Assembly: GCA_003963305.1 (NCBI GenBank)
Contig: RXJR01000011.1
Span: 79,152 to 143,151, forward strand
Origin: Candidatus Melainabacteria bacterium
Lineage (GTDB): Bacteria > Cyanobacteriota > Vampirovibrionia > Obscuribacterales > Obscuribacteraceae
Direction: 5' to 3'
Length of the DNA stretch: 64,000 bases
Shown: piece by piece, positions 54,101 to 63,500 of the stretch
Numbering within the stretch: position 1 is the stretch's first letter
Layout of the letters: each line of letters begins with the position of its first letter
Made by a program: the position numbers and the translations under genes
Notes under the pieces: generated by a model
Seen by the model: only the letters and a program-made list of their open reading frames with translations
The model's database searches: none
Told to the model about the DNA's origin: nothing

Positions 54101-57100
54101 GTATGCTGACTGGGTCACTGAGGTCTGGATTAGCATCAAAAACAGCGGTGGTATTCCCGCCAGTCGGTCCACCATTTATTAGATATGCCTCGTACTGAGC
54201 AATCTGACTCCAGCAAATTGGATCTTGTGCAAAGGGCCAGACCCAGGCAGCACCCTTCAAATCTTCAAAAGTGGTGGCATAAAACGAAGTAATATCTCTA
54301 ACTGATTTATCGGGGTACTTCGCCAGGAAAGCACTGACCTCATCAGCCAAATCTTTATTGACACCAGGGTTCGCCAAATCGAAATTATTCAACAAGGCGA
54401 TCTCTTTTCCTAATTTATACATCTGCCGCTCTTCGTCAGTGATATTCATTGCAAGATCAGTCAAGATCCTATTCTTATCGGTGTACAACAAACCGGTGTT
54501 TTTCGTGACCAGACGATGCAGCGAGATAGCGCCTACTGTGGCATAACCAGTAGCATCAGCAAATTCATCTCCTGCAAAATGTTGGCTGAGCACTGGCAAT
54601 CCATTTGGATCATCTCGATACGCAGCCCTTTGCTCAGGTGAGGCATACTGAAACGCAATGCTAAACAATTGAAGATCGTTATGCTTCAGCGCAATATATT
54701 TCAAAGTATTAAAAGCACCATCATTCAGGTAGGCATCATTTTGACTACCGGACTTAAGAGCATCGATACCTTGAGAGAGCAATGGTAAGGCCTGCCTGAA
54801 GCCATCAGAGATTCCAGGTGCATTTGAAATCGCCGATATGAAGTCGTATCCATACCGGTCTCGAAATTCCGTTTCATACTGCCTGATTTGAGCAGCAGTT
54901 GAGCTGCCCAACAGATAAACGATTTGCTGCTGAGCAATGTTCTGAGCAACTTGATCGCCACCGGCATTGGCCGCAATTTGCATCAATTCAATAATGTTAT
55001 TTCGAAGCCGCCCGTTCTCTCGTTCGCCGGTGATATACAGCAATCCCTGGACTGTAGCTTTATCGACGTCGCCCCAATTTGCGGCAATATCAACCAAATG
55101 AGATTTCTGACCGGTTAGCAAAAAATATTGATCATCTACGGCCAACCGATCTGCGACAGATAGAGTCGTGAGTTCCGGCAGAAGCTTGCTTGAATCATCT
55201 TTGATTGATTGCGCAATCCGTCTGGCTGTAGTGGTATCAATAGATAAATATGAGGTCGTTCGCAGACTGTCTCCATTCGGATAGTAATTCTCAATGGAGA
55301 GAGTCGTTCCAGAATCAGTCTGTTGTGTCGAAGCTATCGAAATGCCGCCATGCACATCTAATTGAATGTAAGCTGCTTGCTTCGACCCGTCTGAAGTTTT
55401 CCAAACTGAGCCATCCCAGTAGTAAACACCCTCCGGCGTTGAAAAACTTTGATCTGGCTGTATTCCGTATGTCGTTCCATCCAGAAATGTTACGGTCTGA
55501 GGTTTATCGTTAACAAAAGAAACTCGCCTGCCGTCGCTCATCACAGACTCTGCCACCGACTGACTTCCATCTATAACGATTGAGAGATCATCGACCGCTT
55601 GCACCGCCATTATGGTGACATTACCAGCAAGATCAACGCCCACTTCTCCACCTAGCCGTTGTCCGGATGCGTCGGTAGTAACGAGAGTCGAAGCAGTGCC
55701 ATTGTTGCGCGAACTTTGCTGCCAGACCTGTCCGCTGCGATCGATAAAAGAAGAGACAAAGCGAGTTTTGCCCTCACCGTCTCCGCCCCAGGTAAACTGC
55801 TGACAGCTCCCATCAGAATAACTAATTCTACTCACCTCACCATTTTGGGACTCGATAGTTCGACCATCGGCAGTGAATTGAATAGCAAAAGTCCGATGAT
55901 GAACAATTGAATCTTCCATGAGCTCAAGGGCCGTTACATTACCCTGCCCATCGACTGAGACAGTAAAGTCTCGCACCGCTTCGAAGTGAGCTTCGGTGCC
56001 GTCGGCATTGAGTAAGTGCCAACTTCCGTCATCCTGCAACTGCATGCGTCGACCGGATGAATCAACAACACCGGTCAGCTCCAGGGCACCACTACCGGGG
56101 ACACCAGTTTGACGATAGTTAAAAGCTGTCGACTCACCATTCGGGTGTATCACCTCATTAAGAACTGGGGGATTCCCGGAAGAGACCAAAAATACACCGT
56201 GATTGAGCTGAAATGGAATGTCAGGACCAGAAGCTGAATCTTCCAGTGCAGAACCAGTCACATCAACATGCAACCAGGCATCATTAGACCGAATCCACTG
56301 CGAGCGATCCGCCATCACAATCTTGCTGAGAGCTCCGTTGCGGTCCAGCAAATATTCGTTACCTTGCAAGGTCAGCGATGTTGGCTTTCCATCCCGGCTA
56401 ACCGCCACGATAGTGCCATCGGCAAGCGTCCGGACCATGGAACCGTCAAAATTTATAAGTTTGGTTGAGTTGTCCGCGTATCTCAATAACAAGGCATTGT
56501 GAGCGGAGTCGAATTCGGGGGTCTCGCTCAAGGCTCGTTCGCCTGAAATCAAATTGCCCGCCGCGTCAAAGTGTCTAAAGGTTCCATCCTGCATTTTCCA
56601 GGAAGATCCATCCGCTAAGGTGACTTGCTCTTTTGACAAGTCTGCAGCATTCCGAGCCAATTCAAACCCAGGAAGTTTTTCGTTGATAGCACCATCTGCG
56701 GTATACGTTATGCGCAAACTGCCGTCTTTAGATTGGAATACGATACCGGCTGGGTCCTTTGTCTGCTCAGGCAGATAGTTCATCAGATCCATATAAATCT
56801 GAGGGTCGCCAATTACGGACGCATCGTATTCCGAGGCACTGCTTGCCGCCTTAAGTTTTGCCGTATCATGAAGACGCCATCCTTGACCGTCATATCTCCA
56901 GGTCAATGTACCGTCCGGACTATCCAACTGGCTGGCTTGCAGCCCGCGCATGCCACTTGCATCACCGGGAGCAAAAGTTATGATCCAGTTATTAGCAGCA
57001 ATTTTCTGCAAAATTCCATTAGCATCATTGTATTGAATTGCGCCGCCTGGCAAAACTGTTGCAGAAGTGCCGTCAACATCAGTGATTGTCACGGCACCAT

Positions 57101-57896
57101 CGGCGGTCTGTCTTCTGAATGTGCCATCTAATAGAAAGCTAAGCCTCGCGCCCGTCTGATCAAACACTGATACAGTACCAGTGGAGGGATCATACGCATT
57201 TTTCAGAGTATCAAGCGAAGCAAATTGACCACCATTCCCACCCACTAGAATGGCGTAATCGGGATCTGCAAAACACCTACGCCATGTTTGCAATTCTTCT
57301 AAGGTTACCCCCGCCTGCTGCAAGCGATTTATCCAGACTGAATCGCCCTGCGTGACAGCATCGATGACATGGTCTAGATTTCCAGTGCCCACCAAGCCAT
57401 CGGTACCGCCAAACGTCACACCGGCATTATCCAGAAGACTGAACAACGTGCTCGTGGTTCCGTCCTCGTTACTAATAACGCTGCTGGAAAGTCTCTTCGC
57501 CAGCGAGGCACAAAAGAATTGTGAATTTAGACTGGTCAGTTTTACAATCGCATCGGAGAGTCGAAAAGTTCCATCAGCGTTTAGCAAACTGCTGTATTGG
57601 AAATCAGAGAGTGCAGCAAAAGCTCTAATCAAGGGATCTTTCGAAGGGTCCATTGCCAACTGCCGAAGCTGCTCGCGAGTCAGTGGTCCAGATGGTAAGT
57701 CGGCAGTAATTTTGATATTAAGTCGAGGCAGAACTCCCTCTTCTTCCATCAGCAGAGCAAACTCACTCAAGGCAGTTTCATTTTGGAATACGCCAGGATT
57801 ATTTTGAATAAAAGCCCTGGCTTCAGAGTCGACATCAGACAACCTGCGCAGGGCGCTGACTTCATCAAGGATTTGTCTAGTGGCGTCGTTGGGCAT
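51183..57896 (-). CDS. Giant YD-like-repeat protein, 2237 residues
   Basis: Parts in order: a helical N-terminal domain (1-230, MPNDATRQILDEVSALRR); DG-turn beta repeats at about 230-870, e.g. ITDVDGTSATVLPGGAIQY, DGTLTWRYDGQGWRL; a long helical region (870-1620); a hydrophobic Ala/Gly-rich zone at about 1630-1880 with several possible membrane helices; a Pro/Ser linker; one helix near 2053-2079; and a C-terminal domain (about 2095-2237). This is polymorphic-toxin-like in layout, but I recognise no toxin. No signal peptide. Start ATG 57896; a TTG six bases upstream is possible. Divergent from its relative at 58232. Confidence 0.75.
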   Translation of the reverse strand: MPNDATRQILDEVSALRRLSDVDSEARAFIQNNPGVFQNETALSEFALLMEEEGVLPRLNIKITADLPSGPLTREQLRQLAMDPSKDPLIRAFAALSDFQYSSLLNADGTFRLSDAIVKLTSLNSQFFCASLAKRLSSSVISNEDGTTSTLFSLLDNAGVTFGGTDGLVGTGNLDHVIDAVTQGDSVWINRLQQAGVTLEELQTWRRCFADPDYAILVGGNGGQFASLDTLKNAYDPSTGTVSVFDQTGARLSFLLDGTFRRQTADGAVTITDVDGTSATVLPGGAIQYNDANGILQKIAANNWIITFAPGDASGMRGLQASQLDSPDGTLTWRYDGQGWRLHDTAKLKAASSASEYDASVIGDPQIYMDLMNYLPEQTKDPAGIVFQSKDGSLRITYTADGAINEKLPGFELARNAADLSKEQVTLADGSSWKMQDGTFRHFDAAGNLISGERALSETPEFDSAHNALLLRYADNSTKLINFDGSMVRTLADGTIVAVSRDGKPTSLTLQGNEYLLDRNGALSKIVMADRSQWIRSNDAWLHVDVTGSALEDSASGPDIPFQLNHGVFLVSSGNPPVLNEVIHPNGESTAFNYRQTGVPGSGALELTGVVDSSGRRMQLQDDGSWHLLNADGTEAHFEAVRDFTVSVDGQGNVTALELMEDSIVHHRTFAIQFTADGRTIESQNGEVSRISYSDGSCQQFTWGGDGEGKTRFVSSFIDRSGQVWQQSSRNNGTASTLVTTDASGQRLGGEVGVDLAGNVTIMAVQAVDDLSIVIDGSQSVAESVMSDGRRVSFVNDKPQTVTFLDGTTYGIQPDQSFSTPEGVYYWDGSVWKTSDGSKQAAYIQLDVHGGISIASTQQTDSGTTLSIENYYPNGDSLRTTSYLSIDTTTARRIAQSIKDDSSKLLPELTTLSVADRLAVDDQYFLLTGQKSHLVDIAANWGDVDKATVQGLLYITGERENGRLRNNIIELMQIAANAGGDQVAQNIAQQQIVYLLGSSTAAQIRQYETEFRDRYGYDFISAISNAPGISDGFRQALPLLSQGIDALKSGSQNDAYLNDGAFNTLKYIALKHNDLQLFSIAFQYASPEQRAAYRDDPNGLPVLSQHFAGDEFADATGYATVGAISLHRLVTKNTGLLYTDKNRILTDLAMNITDEERQMYKLGKEIALLNNFDLANPGVNKDLADEVSAFLAKYPDKSVRDITSFYATTFEDLKGAAWVWPFAQDPICWSQIAQYEAYLINGGPTGGNTTAVFDANPDLSDPVSIQRILNHLYNMPLTEMQMLRSSPDYAGAVRRDINMLPLDSRQLAEIMIDHIVTMNAGDFNSLTNGLPVLAPNLDSNSSLTHQPKTITPPFTPSQQLSFDTATGASDVQLAQDRLRVEQFNSLEQSIETLSSSDKSKVDLLTAILSLSQNDRAAILANMQNTNGQPVGQQSYAALLNRFSGEEQQVLFHALNRLKDEASPGIAGHLPLFDPAETMRLYTLHVLYVNDPGSIVNMLHVMDGADAAPGDKTAKIRMVLEYSQAFNRDVFADTLNAAGSEWKDRLVNALTIRPESWKDLANDATFKSMMSETGFAAFALWNSALQGMEAQRDQLLREVIAWETGASDDKKLQAELETFQASIASYVEAKRAYTMNALMVGLTIATLPLGAGLSFAGKLVLVGVSSLVELAGMKLGMGNDFDFSTEAVPDMLHGAANMSMLLLGGFAAERLTSKLIGGAVVKALDAVGIEAGAGFGGSLTGLVRTIESAAGDDAISAAATGMAVKILGENAAADAIRSTADLLIMSTTDALNGLSFAQRALINTAAMEGVGLFSHSLANIGTSLYENARSGKPIDMQLLEALRSAGENLLPTAAAILVGVGLSMITEFVTQSASTASESGSQRVRVLEYVQARITSWMQTLQEAGSQLNLEQRIALFQIRLKQLIDDFVNPGFPGNFAFAGGPDPFGAAPDSASSTKPNVYQSTSQVPGSDVNGAQPDGPPSAGAAANDSPSVASDDAPLLPGDDPPNFGRQPLPLDDLPVNGEPAAAVPTNAQTMQKIALQFGRTLAGGAFNYVGKPFLKTVGILGGATFVGVTLLSYALSRIQPGDSNSHASDNSDNQVNPYTGQLGPQPTRASYSSDGKTYFPPDVTREQIHSLLLAISSTNETYGARGANAARYITLDDLNRLVQLKTTYDANPADATAREQMQHIINAGFDPAVLLWLRDNFALVHSGYDQRFHGLDVTTEDTLFEYVTQSLY

Positions 57897-58231
57897 CTTC
57901 AACTCTCTTGGAAAAGTACTTCTCAGAAATCTGACTACAATTTTGTGTAAAAGCTATGGAATCAGAGGAGCAGGCTGAAGCGTGAAAGTCAGCAAGTTCT
58001 CATGATGCCGCACTTACATGAAAGTTTGCGGCATCAGTAGCTCAAATCAAAATAGAGATCGATTGAATAATATTTGTAGAATTCCACCATCAAACTTCGC
58101 GATATCCACACTGCAATCGCAGCTTCAAGTGCAAATTACAGATAAAATCCACAAAACGCTGATAATTTGCTGCCATATACCTGCACATCGAGTCGTAGCC
58201 AAAGCAGGTGACACCATATGGAGTGCAATCA
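57897..58231. promoter_or_regulatory. Divergent promoter region of the two repeat-protein genes
   Basis: 335 bases drive both directions. A TAGAAT at 58077-58082 resembles a -10 element for the + gene but has no clear -35. Similar TTTGTAGAAT strings occur at about 29945 and 50960, each in a gap, so the motif may be general. Confidence 0.35.
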
Positions 58232-60421
58232 ATGCCCGACAGAACGGATGTGATAAATGAGGCGAATTACCTGATTCAGGAAGTGCGCAACAACAAGCCC
58301 ATGCAAGACGTTCTTGCAGATTACGTTGCCTACCTGACGGAAAACCCGGAAATCGGTCAAAATCCGGAGCTAAGTCACACGATGTCAACCGCACTGCGCT
58401 CTATCCTTCCTGACTTGATAGTCGAAGATATTCACGAATCGAAAGAAGGCGGGCTCTCCGCTACTGAAACTCACGATGAACTAGTGGCTATGGCAGAAAG
58501 CGGTTCGCCCTATGCTGAATTTGCAAAGCTGCTATTGAACGACCAGTACATACTGCAGCAAGCAGGCGTGTTAAATAGCAATGACACATTCATCGCCGGC
58601 GACACATCTTTCAATTTGTCCCTGCTGAGAATTGATGAACTCTCACACAAGCTGGTTGCTGGAGATAGCACCGCCCTGTCTCAGGAATTACTATCGGACG
58701 GTACCGGAATCTGGCGAGATGCAGCAAATAACATCGTCGCAGCCCAATTCACAAACGGCATGATCGTCCACCTCAGAGGAAACACGAGCGCTACTATCAG
58801 CTCGAAGGAAGATCTGTTCAATCCTGACCTGACACAGACTTTGGTTCCAACACAAATAGATTATCCAAACGGCGCCATGGTGCTGCAAGACCCTTCATCA
58901 AATCAGTGGTCGTACGTCAACTTCGATACAAACCAGAACTATCCAACAGAAGATGTATCCTGGCAATCCAGTTACTTCAGAACCGTACACGAAGACTCAA
59001 GCAGCCCCCAGCGGCAGAGCACAAACTCAGGCCAGGTAGATACATACGTGGTTCCGATTAACACTCAGTCGTCTGATGGCACCAGGACAGAGGCAACTTT
59101 CGACGCAAGCGGCAGGTTAGTCGCGTTCTCAAGAAAGGGCCAAGATCCCAATCAAGTTATACAGATCGACGGCACTGCCGGTCAACAGTATGTTCAACTT
59201 CCCGGAAAACCTGCTTATCAACAAACAGGTCCCGGTCAGTGGAGAGTGCTCGGACCTGATGGTGTCTGGAAGCCCGTGACCGAACACGACATTCCGTCCA
59301 TTACACCAATGAATGGATATTTGGACGTGACGTTAGGACCTGATCCAGGTGGCATCGATCGTGGTGCCTACGACACAAATCCAGGCGGAATGCACGTCAC
59401 ATTTTTCCCCAATGGAGATAATGAAGATGCTGATTACGAAAGATCATTCGCCAACAATGTTCACATCAGCAACTTAAAAGGAAGTGTCTCAAACCTTAAT
59501 GAAAATGGCTTTGTTGCCGTCTCACCCGATAGCATAGTAATTCTTCCTGACCGCACCACAGTTCAACAAACGAGCGATGGGATGTGGGGCCATTACAGCC
59601 AATCAACGGACCAGTCGCATCCTCTGGCGCGCGGAAAGTTCCTGGGACTGGTCAGTCAACCATATTACGAGGTGCACTCCGAACCTCGGCAACCTACCGT
59701 TTGCTTTGCCTCAGATAATCCAGACGCGCCCCTCGTGGCAATTACCTTTGCCCCCCAGACCGGAAGATACAAAATGCAGGTAAATGGTGTACTGGAAACT
59801 TTCAATTTTGGGGGAAAAATTTTTCAAGTTGAAAGAAGAGATGGATCAGTCATCCAATTCTCGCAAGATACAGCAGTGCCGTATCCGGTATCAATTGATT
59901 TTCACAAGTTAGGAACAACTCCGGGAGTGAACACTCATCCAGTTACATATAATGAATCATCTCCAACACTATGGACGAGAGATGGAAAACCAGTGACTGT
60001 TGAAGGTATTGAAGATGGTTCCGATTATTCCTCAATCACGATAACCGATGAGAATGGAAACCAGGATATCTTTCCTGGCGGCGGTCTTGCTCCGCAACAT
60101 AGGGATGCTCTGCCCGAGGCGCAAGACACAAGTCAGGCAAACTCAGTCACTGCAGAGATTTCTCTCGGCCGAAGCAAAATACGATTGAGAGATGGCGTCC
60201 CGATCTCAGTCACAGTAGATGACTCTGAACTTTCAAACATGCTCATTACTCCTATGCTGTCGGCTAATGGAAAATCACTGACCATCGCCATCCCGCCGCC
60301 AGCCTCGAGTGACTTTAACGTTGTAGTATCCGCTGACCTGTCCACGATCACAGTAACTAACAAAAAGACAGGAGAAATCGAAAGATTCTCCGCACAAGGC
60401 GTTGAACAATTCAACTCATAA
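58232..60421 (+). CDS. YD-like-repeat protein, relative of the giant protein, 729 residues
   Basis: The N-terminal ~130 residues share layout with the giant protein (short MPDRT start, helices, then SPYAEFAKLLLNDQYILQQA against its DPLIRAFAALSDFQYSSLL). Beta repeats with DG turns follow to the end: DGTRTEATFDASGRLVAFS, WRVLGPDGVWKPV, LDVTLGPDPGG, LSTITVTNKKTGEIERF. No membrane zone and no separate C-terminal domain. ATG 58232 has GGAG eight bases upstream; an ATG 24 bases earlier is less likely. Probably works with, or is regulated with, its neighbour. Confidence 0.72.
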   Translation: MPDRTDVINEANYLIQEVRNNKPMQDVLADYVAYLTENPEIGQNPELSHTMSTALRSILPDLIVEDIHESKEGGLSATETHDELVAMAESGSPYAEFAKLLLNDQYILQQAGVLNSNDTFIAGDTSFNLSLLRIDELSHKLVAGDSTALSQELLSDGTGIWRDAANNIVAAQFTNGMIVHLRGNTSATISSKEDLFNPDLTQTLVPTQIDYPNGAMVLQDPSSNQWSYVNFDTNQNYPTEDVSWQSSYFRTVHEDSSSPQRQSTNSGQVDTYVVPINTQSSDGTRTEATFDASGRLVAFSRKGQDPNQVIQIDGTAGQQYVQLPGKPAYQQTGPGQWRVLGPDGVWKPVTEHDIPSITPMNGYLDVTLGPDPGGIDRGAYDTNPGGMHVTFFPNGDNEDADYERSFANNVHISNLKGSVSNLNENGFVAVSPDSIVILPDRTTVQQTSDGMWGHYSQSTDQSHPLARGKFLGLVSQPYYEVHSEPRQPTVCFASDNPDAPLVAITFAPQTGRYKMQVNGVLETFNFGGKIFQVERRDGSVIQFSQDTAVPYPVSIDFHKLGTTPGVNTHPVTYNESSPTLWTRDGKPVTVEGIEDGSDYSSITITDENGNQDIFPGGGLAPQHRDALPEAQDTSQANSVTAEISLGRSKIRLRDGVPISVTVDDSELSNMLITPMLSANGKSLTIAIPPPASSDFNVVVSADLSTITVTNKKTGEIERFSAQGVEQFNS

Positions 60422-60511
60422 GAAATCGATTTAGTTCAGGTCTGGTGGTCTGGAGGCTAGAGACGCCAGTTGCATCCCGGCCCTTGAATGCATGTGACTC
60501 GGTCAGCAAAT

Positions 60512-63500
60512 TTAGTTTCCACTCAGCGAATTGAAAGGCGGCGACTGCGGCGCTGGAGGCACAGGCAGCTGATTCGTCGCGGCGTACTGAGCAATTATTT
60601 GCTGAGGAATGTGAGCACGTTCAGTGGGCGGTGTGACGCCGTACTGATAAGGATGAGCCTGATATTCCGAATTTTTCATGACTGCCGCGACAATTTCTGG
60701 TGTTGGATTGATTTTGTTTTCAACAAGTCCTTTACCTATGAATAGAGCCTGGTCAGTAATGATCGGATGCTCGTCACTGACGAATTGAGCATCCAACATG
60801 TATCGGGCCGCATTAATTGACTCCACATTTTGATTGCTCGGAGAAACCCATTTGGCAGCGTTTAAATTGTCCACGTTAAATGCCGTCGGAGGAGCGTTGT
60901 GTGCAACCAACCTCTGAGCAATCTCCATATTCGCAGCGTTTAACACACCGGAAGAAGCACCATTTGCTCGCAGAAGCACCGCCGCTTTTAACATGTTGCC
61001 ATCAATCGTCTCCGGCGGAATATGATTATTGAGGAGCAGATGCGCGGCCTCAATTTGTTCCTCGGCTATGGTGTCGCCCGGTGCACTCAATCGTGTGGCA
61101 ATCCCCTGTGCAACAGTATGCCTGGATAACTTTCTTCCATGAGTATATCCGTTAGCCTGAGCCATTTGGATCATCTGCGGCGATACATTTCCACCACCAT
61201 GGTCCATCAGTGCTCCTGCCACTTTGAAGTCATCATAAGAGATGCCTTTGGCCTCATAACCATCATTTATCATCTGAACAACAAGTTGTCTGTTCTGACT
61301 ATTTGAAGGCGCTCCGATGTTTCTCAAGACCTGATCGGCCAGATGCGAAGGCGTGATCAGATTTTCACTCGAAGCGGAAGCGCCTCCCAGTACAGCCTGC
61401 ACCACTTGCGGTGAGGGATGGCCTACCGCATTAGCCTGGAAACCAGCAACAACTTCAGCAACCTCAGGATTTGCAATTTGACTGTCATCGAAGCCGGCAC
61501 GGCGCAGTTGTTGAACAGTCTGCGCGGCAAGATTAATCACCGTCGGTGATGCATCGGCAAGAGACGAGACCTCGCCTGAATTCTGCCTGACATGAGTGCG
61601 TAGCGCAGCAAAAGCAGTTTCATGAGAAGTGCGGCTCGAACCAGCTCCAGCCATGTCGGCAACTGCACGGACGAGCGCCGGGTTACGACACGCCTCTGGT
61701 CCTTCAAATTTAGAAATCACCCTGCAAGCATCGGCTTCCTCCGGCGTAATCGCATTGACTAAAGGTTGAGCTTCATGGTTACCCATCTGAGAGCCAGACT
61801 TGTTGACCATTGCTTCGATGTAGTTGTACATACCAATAGCTTTATCACGCTGTCCTATACGGGTTCCAGCCACCAGATTGCTCGCGTAAATCGCTCTCAT
61901 CAAGTCGTTAATCTGGAAACCGTGACTGATGTTAGTGCGAGTGGCTGAAGCATTGGAGCGATTCAGTCCGCTTTCCGTCGAATCTTCATCAGTCATCTGA
62001 GCAAGCATGCCGGCTTGACGATTGTTATCGTAGGGGTTGAATGTATCAGTCAGTTGCTTGCTAACATCATTTTCGTGACCAGCATCACCGAGCGTAAGGT
62101 AGTGCGCTGAACCGGCCGCCAATTCATCTAACATTCCCAAATGTCCGCGGCTCTGACCCAGCTTAGATTGATTGAAGAACTGTCCCTTCGCTGTGTATAG
62201 GGCAGCGGCTGCCGCGTGCTCTCCGAGCGTGCGAGGCTGATCCAGGTGTCGAGCAAGAACAGAGCGACGAGCCGCATCCCGTCCACGAGGATTGTTTGCC
62301 AGGTCAGTTGCCATAGCAGCAGTGGCGATGGTAAATCCCATCTCTTCTTCGCTTGCACCTTGAGCATATTGGACCATACGAGCGCCCCGCTCGCCCATAT
62401 GGATTGTTGACTCGCTACCAGTTCCGTAGTTAGCCATATTTGTTCCATCGTTCAAATCTTGCACCCAAGGTCTCATGCGTGCGTTGGTGTAGAAGTGTGC
62501 CAGCACACGAGCTAGACCTTTCGTTGCCGCAGGATGCACTCTTCTGAGATTCTCAGTATCAGCACTTGATTCAACTTCAGCTGGTGTAGAAGTAGCTCTG
62601 GAGCTCTCAGAGTCATTTGTGTCTAGATCGGCAAATGGCATTGGAGTTTGCCCTGAGGTTTGGTCCAGAGACTGGGTCGAAGTTTGCTCTAAGGTCTGCT
62701 CCAAAGCTTGGGTGGAAGTTTGCCCCGAACCTTGATCTAATGGTTTGTCTATAGCTTCAGGAGCAACGGACGGTAATTGCGTCTCAGTTTTTTCATGACC
62801 TGTCAATCCTTCCAATTTCTTCTCCGGAGCTTTCGATGGTGGGACTGGTCGATTAACTGATTGACTCGTATTCACAGTTGATGAATTCCTTACCGCGTTC
62901 CCACCAGCACCAGAAGCACTTGCAGCCGAGGAATAAGTTGAATTGATATTGGTGTCGCCGTTCTCCAACCTGCCCGCCTTTTGCCTGGGTGCCTCCAACT
63001 GCTGCGCGTAGGCTTCAGGAGCACGTGCAGTACTGGGTAACTTCAATGTCGTCGCAGTAGTTTCAGGCGTGCCAACAGAAGCATATTTTGCATTCAACTG
63101 ATAATCTGAAATGTCTGTAGCAGCTTTCTTGATCGATTCGGTTACGCCCGTCAGTCCCTTACTTACAAGACCGGTAGCGGCACCTGCTGTCAGAAACTCT
63201 GACACAGGGCTGATCTGCGCACGTCCCATAAAACTCGGCACCTGTATCATTATTTGCAATACGCCAATGATCAGCAAGATTTGCGCACCACTGGCCTGGT
63301 CCGATGCATTCAATACAATGCAAAGCACCTTGAGTAAAACCAACCAAACAAAGGACCAAAGACTTACCTCTATAAAAGACCGCACGAAACCTGTCGCCAT
63401 GTGCTCGGTATCTGGTGAGGCGAAGCAGACCAGGAAGATATAGCCAAAGAGAAATTGAGCAGCCAGAAGCGCTTCTTGAATAGCTTTCAAGACCAGGAAA

